Source: Heterobasidion occidentale (lineage: Eukaryota; Basidiomycota; Agaricomycetes; Russulales; Bondarzewiaceae). From it: a stretch of 64,000 nucleotides of DNA. Shown one piece after another: positions 11,722 through 24,500 of this stretch. Both the position numbers and the translations under genes were made by a program. Each line of letters opens with the position of its first letter. Position 1 is the stretch's first letter. The stretch lies in NCBI GenBank assembly GCA_039111635.1, contig JBCAQO010000031.1:1-64000 (forward strand), written 5' to 3'. The notes beneath the pieces were generated by a model that did no database searches, had not been told where the DNA came from, and saw only the letters and a program-made list of their open reading frames with translations.

Positions 11722-13995
11722 AACACAATGTTTGCTGTCCTTCCGCACACAATGTCATCCTTCATCTATGCAATCCTCCTCGTAGTCTCACTCTGCTGGA
11801 CTCACTGGGCAGCCGTTTTTCGCGTCTTCGAAGATGCAGTTCGAGGGGTTCAACTGTCTCACCGGTGTACCCGATACACCAGCTACTTTGAACCGCTCAC
11901 ATCCTTGGGCAGGCGGGTGTATCTGGCCCACCGAGAAGTAGTGACCCAAATCTGTTCTGGCGCCACGTGTTGCTCAGCTTGGATGCTTAAAGCTGTCGGA
12001 TGCAGCCAGCTGTGGTATTCTTAGCAATGCAGAGCTGCGATGCCGATTCCAAGGCGGCTCACAGTGTCTCCCACCTTGAGAGATCACCTGCAAGGTCTGT
12101 CATATCAATTCGTTCTCTCAGAGAAGCATCACAACAATTTACATACAGTACGATACGATACACAGGTGTTCGTCTAGGCACACAGCTAGCCGTAATTAAA
12201 CGTTAATACATGAGTCTGTTTTGTTTCTAAACAACAAGCATCCCCAACGATCGGACAAATAACAAACCATTCCTTCAACTCACGCGGACGCGCGTAATCA
12301 CCAGGCTCTCAGCCTCGTACAGCATGACGACGGTACCCGGCTTGTCGCTCATGATGCTTTCCATCGAGTCAGCTCGTCGAGCTCCGCCATCCCTGCCCGG
12401 CGCGCGAGCCGCGACAGTGCATGCAGGGCCGAATGAACGCTCACCTCAAGGCACGCACATAATCGGCCGTACTGAGGGCGCTATTGCTCGAGACGCGGCG
12501 CAGTCGCTATACGAGGGAAGCGCACATGGACGGACGGAGTCGCACGCCAGGCATGTAATTTTAGACATTGTGCCCATCTTTACCCTTGTGTCTCGTGAAC
12601 GCGTCTCGTCGACGAGTGGGAGATCGAGAACCGAGACAAGCATGCTCGGGGTTGGTCTTGGATGATAGCTGTGCAGGGTGCGGGCGGTGGTCAGATCCAG
12701 CGGATCGTTCTGGGGGGTTCGCGCCGTTTCGTGGCTTCGCACGACGCCCTAGTGAGGAGCCAAGGGAAACCGGAGAGAACGACCACCGTGTACTTTGCCG
12801 ACAAGACGAACGCGGCGCTCGTAAGGAGTTTACATCTAGACATATGCAACGCGTGTATAATAGAGAAGGGCAGCGGAAGACCCTGCAGTTCCTGGTTCCA
12901 CGCCATGCACCACGAGAACTTGTGCTCTACATTTCAGACGATGGAGACTGGATGGGGCGATTCAATTGAGAGTCGAAGGACAGGAAGGAAGGCCATGAGA
13001 GGCAGACACGAGAGAGCGATGCGAAGCGGAAGAAAATGCTCGATGGGCTATATCCGTGAATGATGGACAACGCACCCTACGCGTGGGCCAGATGTCCGAC
13101 AGGCAGACGCGAAGGAGGGGAGGGGATCGGCGGCAAATCGAGAAGAGCCTAGAGGCTCCTGCGCCGGGCCTTTATATCAAGCCACAGCTCGGACTTTCCG
13201 GCAATTTTGCAGCGCAGAGCGTCCTCAACGAAGATGCGGAGCTTCGACGAGCAGCTTAGGCAAGGGCAAAGGCGGGATCCGCGCAGCCGACGTCCGAGAG
13301 CACCGTCGGGGAATGAAACAAGTGGGCGCAGATCAGGTCCAGCAGGACATGTGCCGCGCGGTCCTACGGAGTCACTGCGCTCGCCATGCTGAGTGTATGC
13401 GCTGAAGGGGCGGGATCAGACGGAGAGGCGGGGTAGTGGCGCAGGAGGAGGTGACAATGCAATATCCGCTGGCTAACCAGCTCGCGCCCCGCATGATTCC
13501 GGAGCTGGAAACAGACTGAGAGTGCTCGCAAACGATGGTGATCCAGATTAGGATACATGCATTCCGGTAACCCCAACCGCCGGGCGACGTCGACGAGCAG
13601 GCGCGCGCTCTCCGAGGATCTGCGCCGATCGAGCTTCCCGATGCGTTGCTTTTCGGCGCGAGGAGCACATCAGAAGGCCCGGGGAGCGGGGTCCGGGCGT
13701 CAGGAGAGCTAAGAAATGACTATCGCGGTGGACATGGCGGTGAAGCGCACCGATGCAGACGGAGACAGGGGCAGGGAACGCAGAACGAGTTGGCCATGTG
13801 CGGGGGGAACCTGACTTTAACAAGACGACACTGACGTTGCACCACATACTAAAACTATCCTTCATTAGCAGCCTCGCAAGTAGCTGTGGATCTTGCTATG
13901 GTGCGTGATCAATTCAGGGAAATGGGGAGACATAGAAGAATGATGCGACGCCTATATAAGGAGAAAACCGTGGAGTGACACGACGACTCCATGTA
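11722..13995. other. spacer between the two duplicated segments
   Basis: No supported gene is found. Long overlapping frames at 12324-13063 and 13372-13865 are GC-rich and lack recognisable domains. A TATA-like CTATATAAG lies at 13952-13960 and TTTATAT near 13168, without a matching gene downstream. Confidence 0.45.
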
Positions 13996-14525
13996 CTTCA
14001 GCCAGATGAAATCTACTCACCACGTTCGAGTTCTAGTACACATCACTTTCAACCGTCTTTCGCAACTCGTCTATCCTCCCAGCCTGTAGAAATTGGACAG
14101 AGTCTGACATCTTCTTCTCTGCACTCTCGCTTGCTGTCGACTCCGGCGTGAGCATGGTGCCGCCCAGTTCCTGCAATTTTAGTGAGCCTTGTCATCCATC
14201 CAGATCGATACGAGTGGCGCAGTCATGTAGCCTTAATGTTTCATCGTGGCTGCTCCCTTGATGTGTGCGGAGCGAACAGATAGCTGGCGTGCGGTCGCGC
14301 CTGGATCGATCTTGTCGGGTGCATACACGATGAAAGTGTGTCAGACGGAAGTGATGCTCGATATCGCCCTGAGTTAGCAGTGCTGGAGGTAAGCAGAAGT
14401 AGGCAATGATAATACGTCGCTGCTGAGCGCAAGCAGAAGAGCAGAAGTGACTGAGCAACGACGATGGCATAAGTTGAGATGAACTGGCATGAAGCGACAA
14501 GTTGACTTGATGAGTTCGTCTCACG
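13996..14525 (-). pseudogene. YCII-related pseudogene (copy B)
   Basis: This aligns with the intact copy at 8986-9548. The compact-domain start codon is ATA instead of ATG (about 14356). In-frame stops occur after SSITSV and after AATMKH. A further stop follows ESDVY in exon 2 (about 14027), and exon 3 is absent because the duplication breakpoint lies before it. The residues HTFIVYAPDK and LTPES remain readable. Confidence 0.85.
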
Positions 14526-14589
14526 TGTCTTCCTGCTACTTCCCTCCTTCACCATCGCAGCCATCGTACAAAGGGACGCAACTCAGAAA

Positions 14590-14894
14590 CTCATCTACCA
14601 CTTCATCATCTGGCATTTCGCATATATAATAAAGCGCTGTAGAGAGTGCAGATATATTGGGAACTGTGACCGATACATGTGAGTAAAGACAAACAGATTG
14701 GGATATCCTCGCAGACAGGTGCAAATCGAACGTCACGCCCGCGGATCGATTCGGACTTGAAAGGGGGACATCCATGCGACCGGTGGTGTTCTGCGATACA
14801 ACAGAGGGTGAGACAGGAGTACAATCGATAAGAAGGGGAGGATGCGACGTAGGGGGTAGTGCGAAAACACTCACCAGCACTCACCCTCCTCTGC
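14590..14894. other. intergenic part of duplication copy B
   Basis: No gene is assigned. It is homologous to 9650-10010 and lies between the YCII pseudogene and the 3' end of the zinc-finger gene. Confidence 0.4.
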
Positions 14895-16048
14895 TCACCG
14901 CCCACTCAACTTCCTCCGTCTCTGGATCCGCCGCGCACCGTGCTTGCTCCTCTTGTGCGCTCTCAGCGCGTCTGTGCGGAAGTACTTGTTCCCGCAAGTG
15001 TTGCATCGCTTGGTGGGCTGAGAATGCGCGATCGTTTCGCGCATATGGCGCTTCTGTTTGTGAGGGCGTCGAAACCCGATCAGGCATTCCTCGCAATTAT
15101 ACTCGGTGGTGCCATACTCGGTCTGTCCGCGAGCTTTCTTTGGCGCTCGGGCCCGCTCAGGCTGCTTGGGGGCGCGCCCTTGAACAGACGCTTTGACTGC
15201 CTCGGGAATGTCACCATCCACAGGACTATCCCTGTGAATCGGCATTCTTGATCTCATGGTTGTCTTGTTGAGGGCAATGCCCTCGAAGCTGTCCTCAGCA
15301 CTCGGTGGGTGATCGGGCGCTGGGGTGGAGACCGCTGCCGCACCCGCGAATTTGTCCTCCAGCTCCGCTGGGATCGGTCGCCATCGCGGTCGGGATGGTA
15401 CGAGCCTTGCCAGGGACCCAGTGCTCGTAACCCTCCGCGGCGTAGGCATGTACAGCGGCGCATCACAGACGACGACGCGCGTCCGTGGGGCGGGGATGTC
15501 GACTGCTGCTCCTGTAGTCAACCCCGCGTGTGGGGGTGCGCAATCAGGTGGCGGGTAGTACGGGCCCACCGGACTCTCCTGGGCTGTGTGCAGAGTAAGT
15601 ATGCAATGAATAGGTTCGTATAAACGATAACTCACCGCTCGACAGACCCCACGTCACCGGCGCTGCTGGGTAGACGATCCCCCCAGTTGGCAGCATCCGC
15701 TGAAGAGATGCGTAGTCGCCAAGAGAGACGACGTGCACCGGGTATGCCCATGCATGGATGGGCTTTGGGTAGGATGGGGCGTCCGCCCACTGATTTGGTC
15801 CAGAGGGCACGACTGATGTGCCCTGTGGCAGGAGGAAGGTAAAGACAATGCGTGGATCTCCCTCTCAAATGAGACCATACCTCTGATACGGAGTAATCTG
15901 CAGCCATTTCTTGCAGCGAGGAATGGACATCGGCCAAGGCTCGGTTGGCGTAGGGGAGGGTCACACCACCATTGGCAAGGACGAGGTGTCTTTGCCACGC
16001 CGAGGGAGCATTCTCCTCCAGCTGGAAAGCTTCATACGGGCAAGCCAT
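14895..16048 (-). CDS. C2H2 zinc-finger protein (copy B)
   Basis: This is a probable nuclear DNA-binding protein with two C-terminal C2H2 fingers. Finger 1 is YNCEECLIGFRRPHKQKRHM followed by a spaced His. Finger 2 starts RCNTCGNKYFRTDALRAHKR and ends with a second His. A basic tail (RRIQRRRKL) closes the protein at the TGA 14897-14895. Three exons are inferred. Exon 1 starts at ATG 16048 (MACPYEAFQLEE) and ends at SVSE. Exon 2 runs GTSVVPSGPNQW to WGLSSG. Exon 3 is proline-rich and ends in the fingers. ATG 16048 is preferred because the same start is kept in copy A (ATG 11070). An upstream in-frame ATG exists at 16258. The N-terminal two thirds show no recognised domain. The target genes are unknown. 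Confidence 0.75.
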
Positions 16049-16712
16049 CAGGTCGTGTCGGTAGTCAAGTGGCTCAGAGACAGAATGGTAGATGAACAAT
16101 TTCGAGTCGCCTTTCCAGCTTTTAAGCGAGCCCTTTGTGGCAAATGCGTCCGCTTCTCGCGCCTTGCCTCTCGAGCTGAATCGGGCTTCTATATCTGCTT
16201 CGCGATTGGCTGGACGAGTTAGGTGGGTGGCGGGACCCATGTGTTCTTGCCGAAGCATCTCGATTCTCGTTTTTCCAACTCAGATGCGGATTTGCCCCCA
16301 TTGTTCGACCTGTCCGCTCGCCTCATGCCCCCATGCGCGGCGAGCGAATACGTCTTACGAGCACAACAGAGGAAAATTTCCCTCTTGGGGGCGCGTCACC
16401 CCTTATCTCTCTGCATCCAAAGTCAGCTATGTCAGTTTGGCGTACTGATAGACGACCGATAGGCGGCACACCTGACAACGTACGTCTTCTGGGCCTAGGC
16501 TGTGTTGATGCTTATATTTTCTGGACCTTCTCGCGCCGCTTGCCATGAGACTGGTGGCCTACCACATCTTCGGATTCCCACCGCTGGTCCATGAGAATAA
16601 GTTGTCAGCGAACAATTTGTTCGGCCGCAAAGGGTGGTATTTTTCCTTGAATTGAAGACGAGTCGGCTACGTGTTTTCCTCTCTCAGTGAAGTTATTCGC
16701 CTCTTCTTGAAG

Positions 16713-17054
16713 GCGGAATATCTGAAAAACATGACGGCGACGCTTACAAAATCAGCTCCGAACGACAAGCCGTTCATCATCGAGTCGTTGGCAGCGTACT
16801 CAGGCTCTGGTTCGACTCTGGTTCTGGTTTGAGCTTTGGATCCGGTTCGGGCTTTTGGTTCGGAAAATGGCACAAAATGGCACAAAGGAGCTCGACGCTA
16901 ACAGCGGCCGCTTAAGCGAAAATGCCATACCATCAGACTTGGTGTCGTTGTTCACAATATATCTCATACAATTCCCTACAATTCCCAAACCTAAACCCTT
17001 GTGTACCAGGTTTGGATTTGAAACACCCACAATGTCATCATTTCTACCCGTGGT
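16713..17054. other. intergenic region
   Basis: No gene is seen. A short imperfect GGTTC/TTCGG-rich run lies at about 16805-16862. Confidence 0.5.
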
Positions 17055-17808
17055 TTAAGTGCACTTGAACGAGCTCATGGCATCGTTGTTGTTATAATCA
17101 GCTAAGTTGTTGATGCCTGCAATCGAAGGTCAGAACATTCTGCATCAGATTCAAGCAGATTATAAGCTACTGACCAGGGTAGACAATCCCGCCAGTAGCA
17201 CGACCAGAGCATCCAGCATCACTAATTTGAACAAATCGGTCAAAGCATAATCACAATAACGGGAAAAGGGGACAAACCTGTAGACGGTGCAAGTAAGACC
17301 CCTGTCAGGACCGAAGCTGCTGACATCGTCGTTGAAGTTGGACCCAACGCCGACGCACTGGCCAGAGCTGCCAACGGTGAAAAAAAAACATTAATATCGT
17401 GACATCACTACATCGCGCAAAATTGTTCGTACTTGAAGTTGGTGACATAGACCTGAGGAAGAGTACATTAGATGCGCGATCAGACTTTGGAGACAATATC
17501 ACGTACGCAGTTACCCTTGAAGTTTGCGTCGGTGCAGAAGTACACACCGCCGCTGAGCACGTTGGCATGAAGGCCCTGAAGATGCCTCAGGCCTATGAGC
17601 CCTTCAATTCGGTGGAAGGAAAGAGAGTGCGTACGCCGTCGGAGGCTTTGGAGACGTTGCTAGGGTCGAGCTCAGCAGGCGTGGTGACCTTCCCGTCCCA
17701 ACCGAGCTTCGTCTTCCAGTCCTCATCTCTCGCGCTGGCATCAGCGGGTGCAGCGAGCACGTAAGCGACGAGAGGCACGACAGCGAGAATGAATTTGGCA
17801 GCGAACAT
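17055..17808 (-). CDS. small secreted cysteine-containing protein, crystallin-like pattern
   Basis: The N-terminus MFAAKFILAVVPLVAYVLA is a typical signal peptide, with likely cleavage after VLAAPADA. Six exons are inferred. The first join links KASDG to GLHANVLSGGVYFCTDANF, and later exons read NCVYVTNF, SGQCVGVGSNFNDDVSSF, GLTCTVYSDAGCSGRATG and GINNLADYNNNDAMSSFKCT. The stop is the TAA at 17057-17055. The mature part has six cysteines and a strand pattern (YFCTDANFKG, then GPDRGLTC) like the beta/gamma-crystallin-type small secreted proteins of fungi. It would act outside the cell or in the wall. Calcium binding is not claimed. An alternative ATG lies six codons upstream at 17826. Every inferred intron is short and has GT-AG ends. 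Confidence 0.75.
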
Positions 17809-17901
17809 GGCGATTATTGAGAGCAAAGAGCTGAGTCAAGGTAAGCTGACGAGGTTGGGAGCCAGGTGAGCTTGGAGGAGATATCTCGCGAATAGCTCCC
17901 C

Positions 17902-17909
17902 TTTTATAT
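17902..17909 (-). promoter_or_regulatory. TATA box of the secreted protein gene
   Basis: On the minus strand the sequence reads ATATAAAAG, about 95 nt upstream of the ATG at 17808. It is the clearest core promoter element among the host genes in this window. Confidence 0.6.
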
Positions 17910-20900
17910 GCAAACCTTGGGCGCTCCCTCTCCAGTGTCTGGTATAACTGTTTATTGTGACCTGGTTGTACCATGGTGGTTTGCACCTACGGAGTGTTCC
18001 TTTCGCCGACACATACCATGATCTTGAGCTTGACTCTGCAACGCGTGACTACAGTTCCTGATGCACCCACGCACAGTGAGCGTGAAATGGAGGCAGTGCA
18101 GAACTATTCGTCAACCCAAGACCTGATATTCAGCGCTGTCCGCGTGGTGACGTGTGCCTGGAATATACTTGCTCAAGAGAGCGAGAAACGCACTCAATAT
18201 CCTGTGAATTATACATCATGGAACTTTGACCAATTAAGCAGGAGAAACCTGGGCAGTTGATGTAGGAATACCTGCACGGAGATGCAAGAAAACACAAGAA
18301 TTTGACTCCATTATCAACCGATTCGATCGAGACGGGAAGCGTGGTTGGGATGCGTGATTTGGACAGTGACTTGCTTGGATATGAGCTTGGTGACTCGCTT
18401 GACGTAGAGGATGGCACATTACCTACAGACAAAAAACGTTGCCTTGTTTAGGCTACCACAGAAAATAATACTTTGCACAGCTGGGGCATCTAGCACTAAT
18501 GGACGTGCCAAGAGCTTGAACAAACTGCTAATTCCATAAAGATAGTTCTTGTTCTTTGGCAAGGAGTGTAAGTCCCTTAAAGATACCAAGGCGCGAAGTG
18601 AAAGTCCGGAGGATCAGTTGGCGCTTCTTTGAGGGAAATTCCAGGAACGCCCTCAATGCTTATTAGCATTGACGCCAGCGCTCACTTCTGAAGCCCGACG
18701 GCGCTGTGAAGAAGTGTGACTGATGCGCGAGAAGGATGTCTGGGGAGTTTCTGAGAAGTCAAAGCAGGATATTCGTTCGTTAATGATGAGACGGCAACAC
18801 AGACGATAATCAACATCGAAAAATTGACATCCAGAGATTGTGAGAGACTCACAAGTCAAGACTTCGTTGGCTCGCCGTGGAAGGCCACTGACACGAGCGG
18901 CGCACGTCTGATTTCGAAAATCGGAGAAATCAAAACGGGGTCATGCGCATTGTCGCTGTTCCAAGGGCCATGAGTGAAGGTTCAAAGAGCGAATGACCGC
19001 GCTCTGCTCTCGCAAGAATGATCGGTGCGCCTTCATTGCAGGAGGAATTTTGAAACAATATACTAAATCAAGGGTGAATTCCAAATTCAGGTATGGGGCT
19101 GTAATGATACGACTGATACACGAGAGCCTTGCCTTCAAGGTTAGTTACAGGGCCAAATTATAAGAGAGCCTTGAGCCATAGTCAAGATGTCATGGCCGAA
19201 GGCTAGAACGAGCTGGAACCGAGTGATTGATACTGCGAGGAGATGCGCGCCGACACCCACTCTCGGGAAAATAGGTTTCAGATATCAGGGCTGCAAACTG
19301 CTACAAGACCGGAAGGTTTTCGAGCGCTCTTGAAATATGGATCTACTGAGCAATTGATCAACTCTAATCGATCTGTCATATCCCAGTCTCGGATATGTTG
19401 ATACCAGGCGACAGGTAGGCAAATCAGAGCAAATCAGCCTGGTCAAGTGCTGGTCCATGGGTGAGTGATGCAATGATCGTAGAGGCCTACTAAGCCTGAT
19501 TGATAATGATAATGAAAGCTGATTAGTAGCATGAGATAAATGCTGTGAGCGAGGCCTACCAGATGCTTCAATTGAATAAATGTGGTTGTAGCGGTTGAGA
19601 TGCATTCTTGGAGCAGCATTGCTCAAGTTGTTTCGTCACACGGTGTGCCTGTCTCCGTAATTCCGTGACCCGCGACAACCGCGCTCTTTACTTATTACAG
19701 GTCTTCGCCTCCGGATGGGTGGACGAAGATTGACGTTGACAACCGACGACTCGATGGGCGTGTCACGAGAGGTCACGAGCGGTCTGACAAGCAGAGACAA
19801 ACACACATGTTCACTCGGCACGAAAGGCGAAAATCCGCTGTAGTGTTTCCACATTCCCATAAGTAATGCAGGCGTGCAGGGCTCCTTATAGACTATTCCA
19901 TTCTTTGTTTGCGACAGTGTATGCAGGGCTTAGAATATGAGTGCGCCTTCGTGCATGGCCTCGCATATTCGATGGATGATACGTTGGATTCCTCGTCATT
20001 GCTTGGAGAAGCTCCATGAACCTTCCGCTGAGGGAAGAACAGGCTCGAGCTATCGCCTCTTCGTGTGAAGCGGGTGATATGGCTGAAATACGCGGACGAG
20101 TTTCTGGTGGTTGGAAAGTTGGGTACGTGACCGGTCTTTTTTAACTATGGGTTGTGTCCCTGACTGTATGCGTCTGGGTCGAAAACACCGCTTTAGACAT
20201 CTGACTCTGATTGGCGGTCGTTCTGACTCCTCCCCATCTCGAATTTTTGAATAGCGTAGCATGCGTCTCGGGCTATTGAAAAATTCTCCAATCAACTCAC
20301 CAGAGTCTATGTTTCGATTCTCACATCAGGTCCCCTCCGTCTAGTGAAGTCGCGGCTCAGACCTTCCTTGCATCTGCCCCGCTAATCTATCATCAACATG
20401 TAGCTACTGATCCCTTGCCTTGAGCAGGTTATGTGTTTGGAGTAGACTGGTACCACTGTCGACGCTGCCATATATCTTTAGACATCGCTCGCTGAAGAAC
20501 TTCGTACTCCTGCAGTATGCACAGTACTCTTTGCGCTGGCTTCATTGGATGTCGTAACCAGTGTCTGTGATACTGTTTCATCGCTATGTATGGGTGGAGA
20601 TAAAGATAGAACTTTGCCTCCAAGGCTGTGTGAAGGTCAGTTTGACGCCACTATCACTTCATGTCCGACTGAGCCTCTGATCGAACCAAGTGCTGCGTGT
20701 TCCCTGTCCATCGCCTTACATTGACGCTTCACTGACCTCGATCCTAGGACAGAGCCTATAGGCGGTTTCGAGAATGCGACTCAAAGCCCAAAGACAAACA
20801 AGAGGTGTACGAAAGACGCGCCTTCCAAATATCGACACTGCCCTATTCATGTGAATCGAGAAGTTTGTCCTGTTCTGCGTATCTGTATTTGCATAGCTCT

Positions 20901-21553
20901 GACTTTATCGTCAGAACATCAAGGAGACTGCCTAACATCTGCTTTGAGATGCACAGGGTCACCTTTGGCCGATTATATCGATTGAGTATAACGTATTCCT
21001 AGTACAGACGATATTAAGTCTGTTCGTACATTCTGGCCTCGCACAGGTGTCCAAGGATGTCCGCTCTTCGTGCAAGAGTGTATGGGCGCTCAAAGAGGTG
21101 ACTGATATGATACAGGTCTCCACAAACCTTGCGCTCATTGCGCTTTCTAGACTGGCACAAGACCATCTGTCGATCATCAAGGCAGTGAGCAATGCACAGG
21201 ATAAGCACTTCGTGGCTTGAAGGCAATGCCAACTTGGATTTAGAATGCGGACTGTATGTGGCTTGGAGGCAAAGGTATATAACCGCTTTCGTGAGTCGCC
21301 TGGGACGCTTTGTGCGTTCGCAAATTTGCTTGACTTTTTACAACCTCCGATTCAGGAGACCGCAACTGACGTCGATAGATCCCAAGTGATTGTCCCATTT
21401 GGCGAAGCCAAGATTCAAACATCGAATTCTTCTCATCGACTTGTCTGTCTCTAGACACGAGACTCCCCAAGCTGTAAGTGCATATTTCCATCCTGATGGC
21501 AAAACTGATTGTGCCCCTCATTGTTTTCTCATTCAAGCCACTATCGCGAAAAT
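17910..21553. other. long gene-poor stretch
   Basis: Only short frames without recognisable protein character are present on either strand, and I see no repeat array or RNA gene. Upstream exons of the TPR-CHAT gene could lie near its right end (21240-21550), but none could be fixed. Confidence 0.45.
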
Positions 21554-24500
21554 ATGAACGACTTTGCTAAACAAGGCACAAATGCGGATGTAGACTGGAC
21601 ATACGCGTCTGCCAACTCAAAATTCAAGACTTGCCAAGAATCAAGCCAGCTATCGTCATTTCTCAGGGCTCTGAGTCTTCTTCGCGAATCACGGCCTCTT
21701 TACAGATCAGAATTGTCTAGCAAACTTGCTCTCGCCTTGACTAGTTTCCCTCAACCAGGGCAGAGTATTTCCCTGAACAAGACTATTGAACTGCTGGGAG
21801 ATCTTTTCCAAATATGGTTGACTGGCACAAAGTCGGAGAACGAATTGATGCTTGGCCCACGAGTAAGTTGACATTTTCTATCATGAACGAGATTCTGAGC
21901 TGACACTACTCATAGTTCGGATCTGGCCTGACGACGTCAAGTACTGCCCTCGATTCTGCGATTGCGTTGTATCGTAAAAGTCACTTCTCGCCCACACAAA
22001 GCGATGCCAAACATGTTGCATGCACCAGCAGCCTCATCGATGCCCTCTGTTTGCGGTTCTTCCACACACGCTACCGCCAGGACGTGGATGAGGCGATATC
22101 TCTTTTTCCAGGAGCCATCAAGAATACCACGGATGGATCATCGCTCTTGTTTTCAACGCTTGCTGCAGCTATCGGCGCAAGAGCCTCTTTGACAGTGCAA
22201 TCTGGGGCAACCCCTCAGCCGACGGCGGGTTCAAAGACGCCAGATGAAGACGAGGAAGCGCTTCATTTAGCTCAGCAAGGTTCCATATTTTTGGGGCAGT
22301 TTCGATCGTCAAGAGATTTTGAAGAAATTGACGCAGCAATCAATATATTACAGGCAGCCCTGGATACCTTGTCCTCGAATCATCCACAGCGACATGGGAT
22401 TGTTGGAAACTTGGCCATTTTGCTTCACTCCTGGTTCAAGCAGACCTCGCATGACTCTGACCTCAAAGGCTGTATAGCACTGTATGAACAGCTGGTCGAG
22501 GTGTTTCACACCACGCATACAGCACGACCCATTTTACTGTATAACCTCGCTGGTGCCCTTTGGGCTCGTTTCAAGCAGAGGTCTACAGAGAACGATCTCG
22601 ACAAAGCGATCTCAGTTCACAAAGAAGCCCTAACGCTATTTCGTGCAGCTCACCCGCATCGTTTGACTGCATTGAACGACCTCGTAGGCGCGCTTTTGAC
22701 GCGGTTCAAGCGGACCAGCCAGCAACATGACCTCGAGGAGGCGATCTCATTTTCCCGAGAAGCCCTCAAACTCTGTCCTGCCCCACATGCCGCCCGTTCG
22801 GGCACACTGAACAACCTCGCCGCTGCGCTCTTGAAACGACTCAAGCAGACCGGCACTGTAGATGATCTCGAGGAGGCAATTATTTTTCTTCGAGAGGCCC
22901 TCACTCTGTGCCCTTCACCTCATCCTGGCCGTTCCGGCACATTGCATAATCTCGCGACTTCCCTGTCGAGACGCTTTAAACGGAGAGGTGATGTAGGCGA
23001 CCTGGGGGAGGCGATCAGGCTTCATCAAGAAGTGCTCGTGATTTGCCCTGCGCCAGATCCTGCCCGTTTAAAGTCATTGAACAACCTTGCAGTTGCACTT
23101 TGGAGGCGATTCAAGCGAACGGGTCAGGTGGATGATCTTCGACGCGCGGTCGCTCATCTCCGAGATGGCCTTAGCCTATGTGCCGTCCCGCACCCTCGTC
23201 GTCCAGCTGCGTTGAGCAATCTGGCGAACGCGTTGCTCCTGCAATTTCAGCAGACAAGCCAAGCGAACGACCTCGATGATGCAATCTCACTGCTCCGAGA
23301 AGCTCTTTCGTTACGCCCGATCCAACACTCTGATCGCCCGGCGGCATTGAACAACCTCGCGCGCGCACTGTCCAAATGGTTTGAACTGATCGGTCGGATA
23401 GATGACCTCAAGGAAACGATTTCCCTACTCCGAAAAGCTCTGCTATGCATCCCAACACCACATCCTGATCGCTGCATGTTTTTAACAACCCTCGCCTTCT
23501 ACCTCTACGTGGAGCATGGCAAAAGTCAAGGGTGTCCAGATCGCTCAACCCTGGACACAGCCATGTTTGTATTTCGAAATGCAGCAACCTACGAGCCTGC
23601 ATCCGTCCTCGAGCGTTTGAAGGCAGCCCAGATGTGGGCACAGCATGCGGACGATGCTGAGCACGCGTCTGCCCTGGAGGCATACCAAACCGCTATCGAC
23701 CTCCTCTCCCGTGCCGCGGCACTGTTGTCGGATGTCGGATCCCGCCGTCGACTGGAAATCCTTAGACTCAGCAGCGATGCTGCTGCTTGCGCCGTCCGCT
23801 TGGGTCGACTTGAACAGGCCGTCGAGATGCTCGAGAAAGGCAGAGCTGTATTTTTCTCGCAGGCCCTCTCTGATCGTATCCCCTCCCCAAAGTTGCAGAA
23901 TGTGTCCGGTAGTGTCGATGCCGAGGGTGGGACGTTCTGTCAACGTGATGAGGATGGGCTTCCGACCTCGAAACGGATCCGAACTCTAGAAGACTTCGAA
24001 GACTCTGTGCGTCCGACTCTATTAGAAAGAGCGGCAGTGCAAGGGCCGATCGTCATCCTGAACTCCAGCCATTCCTCATGTGATGTGTTAGTGGTCACAT
24101 CAGGCGGTGTGGAGCGTGTGCCGCTTTCTGCGTCGTTGACTAGCCAGGATACAGCAGCCCTTGTCACGTCCATACAGAGCGCCGCGTCAGCAAGCTTTGT
24201 TTCTCTTCCGGAGGTCTGTCAAGGCCCTCTTGAAGTGCTTGTCGACAGGGCTACGCGAAGTCACGAAGTCGGTCTTGCCGAGCAAGCTCAGCGGCTCGGT
24301 CGACCCACAACCACAGCTTTCCATAACTCCGATGATGTCTTCCAAAGCGTCTTAGCGATACTGTGGGCATTTGTCGTCAAGCCGGTGATCCGCTGCCTAG
24401 GTCTTCAGGCATGTTCATTTCTGAAAAGTATCATGGCTTGTAATTCTCACTTTGAATACCTACAGGCATCTACATCACCACCACGCATATGGTGGTACCC

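Larger units (their letters stand above)
13996..16712. repeat. segmental duplication, copy B
   Basis: This is a direct copy of 9077-11721. It starts inside YCII intron 2, so it never contained the third YCII exon, which suggests that B is the derived copy. It carries the intact zinc-finger gene and a dead YCII. Confidence 0.85.

Noticed and set aside
12280..12700. Minus-strand MSDKPGTVVMLYEAESL resembling a YCII exon
   Set aside because: Only one short patch looks similar. No flanking exons with family motifs could be found, so a third YCII copy is not claimed.
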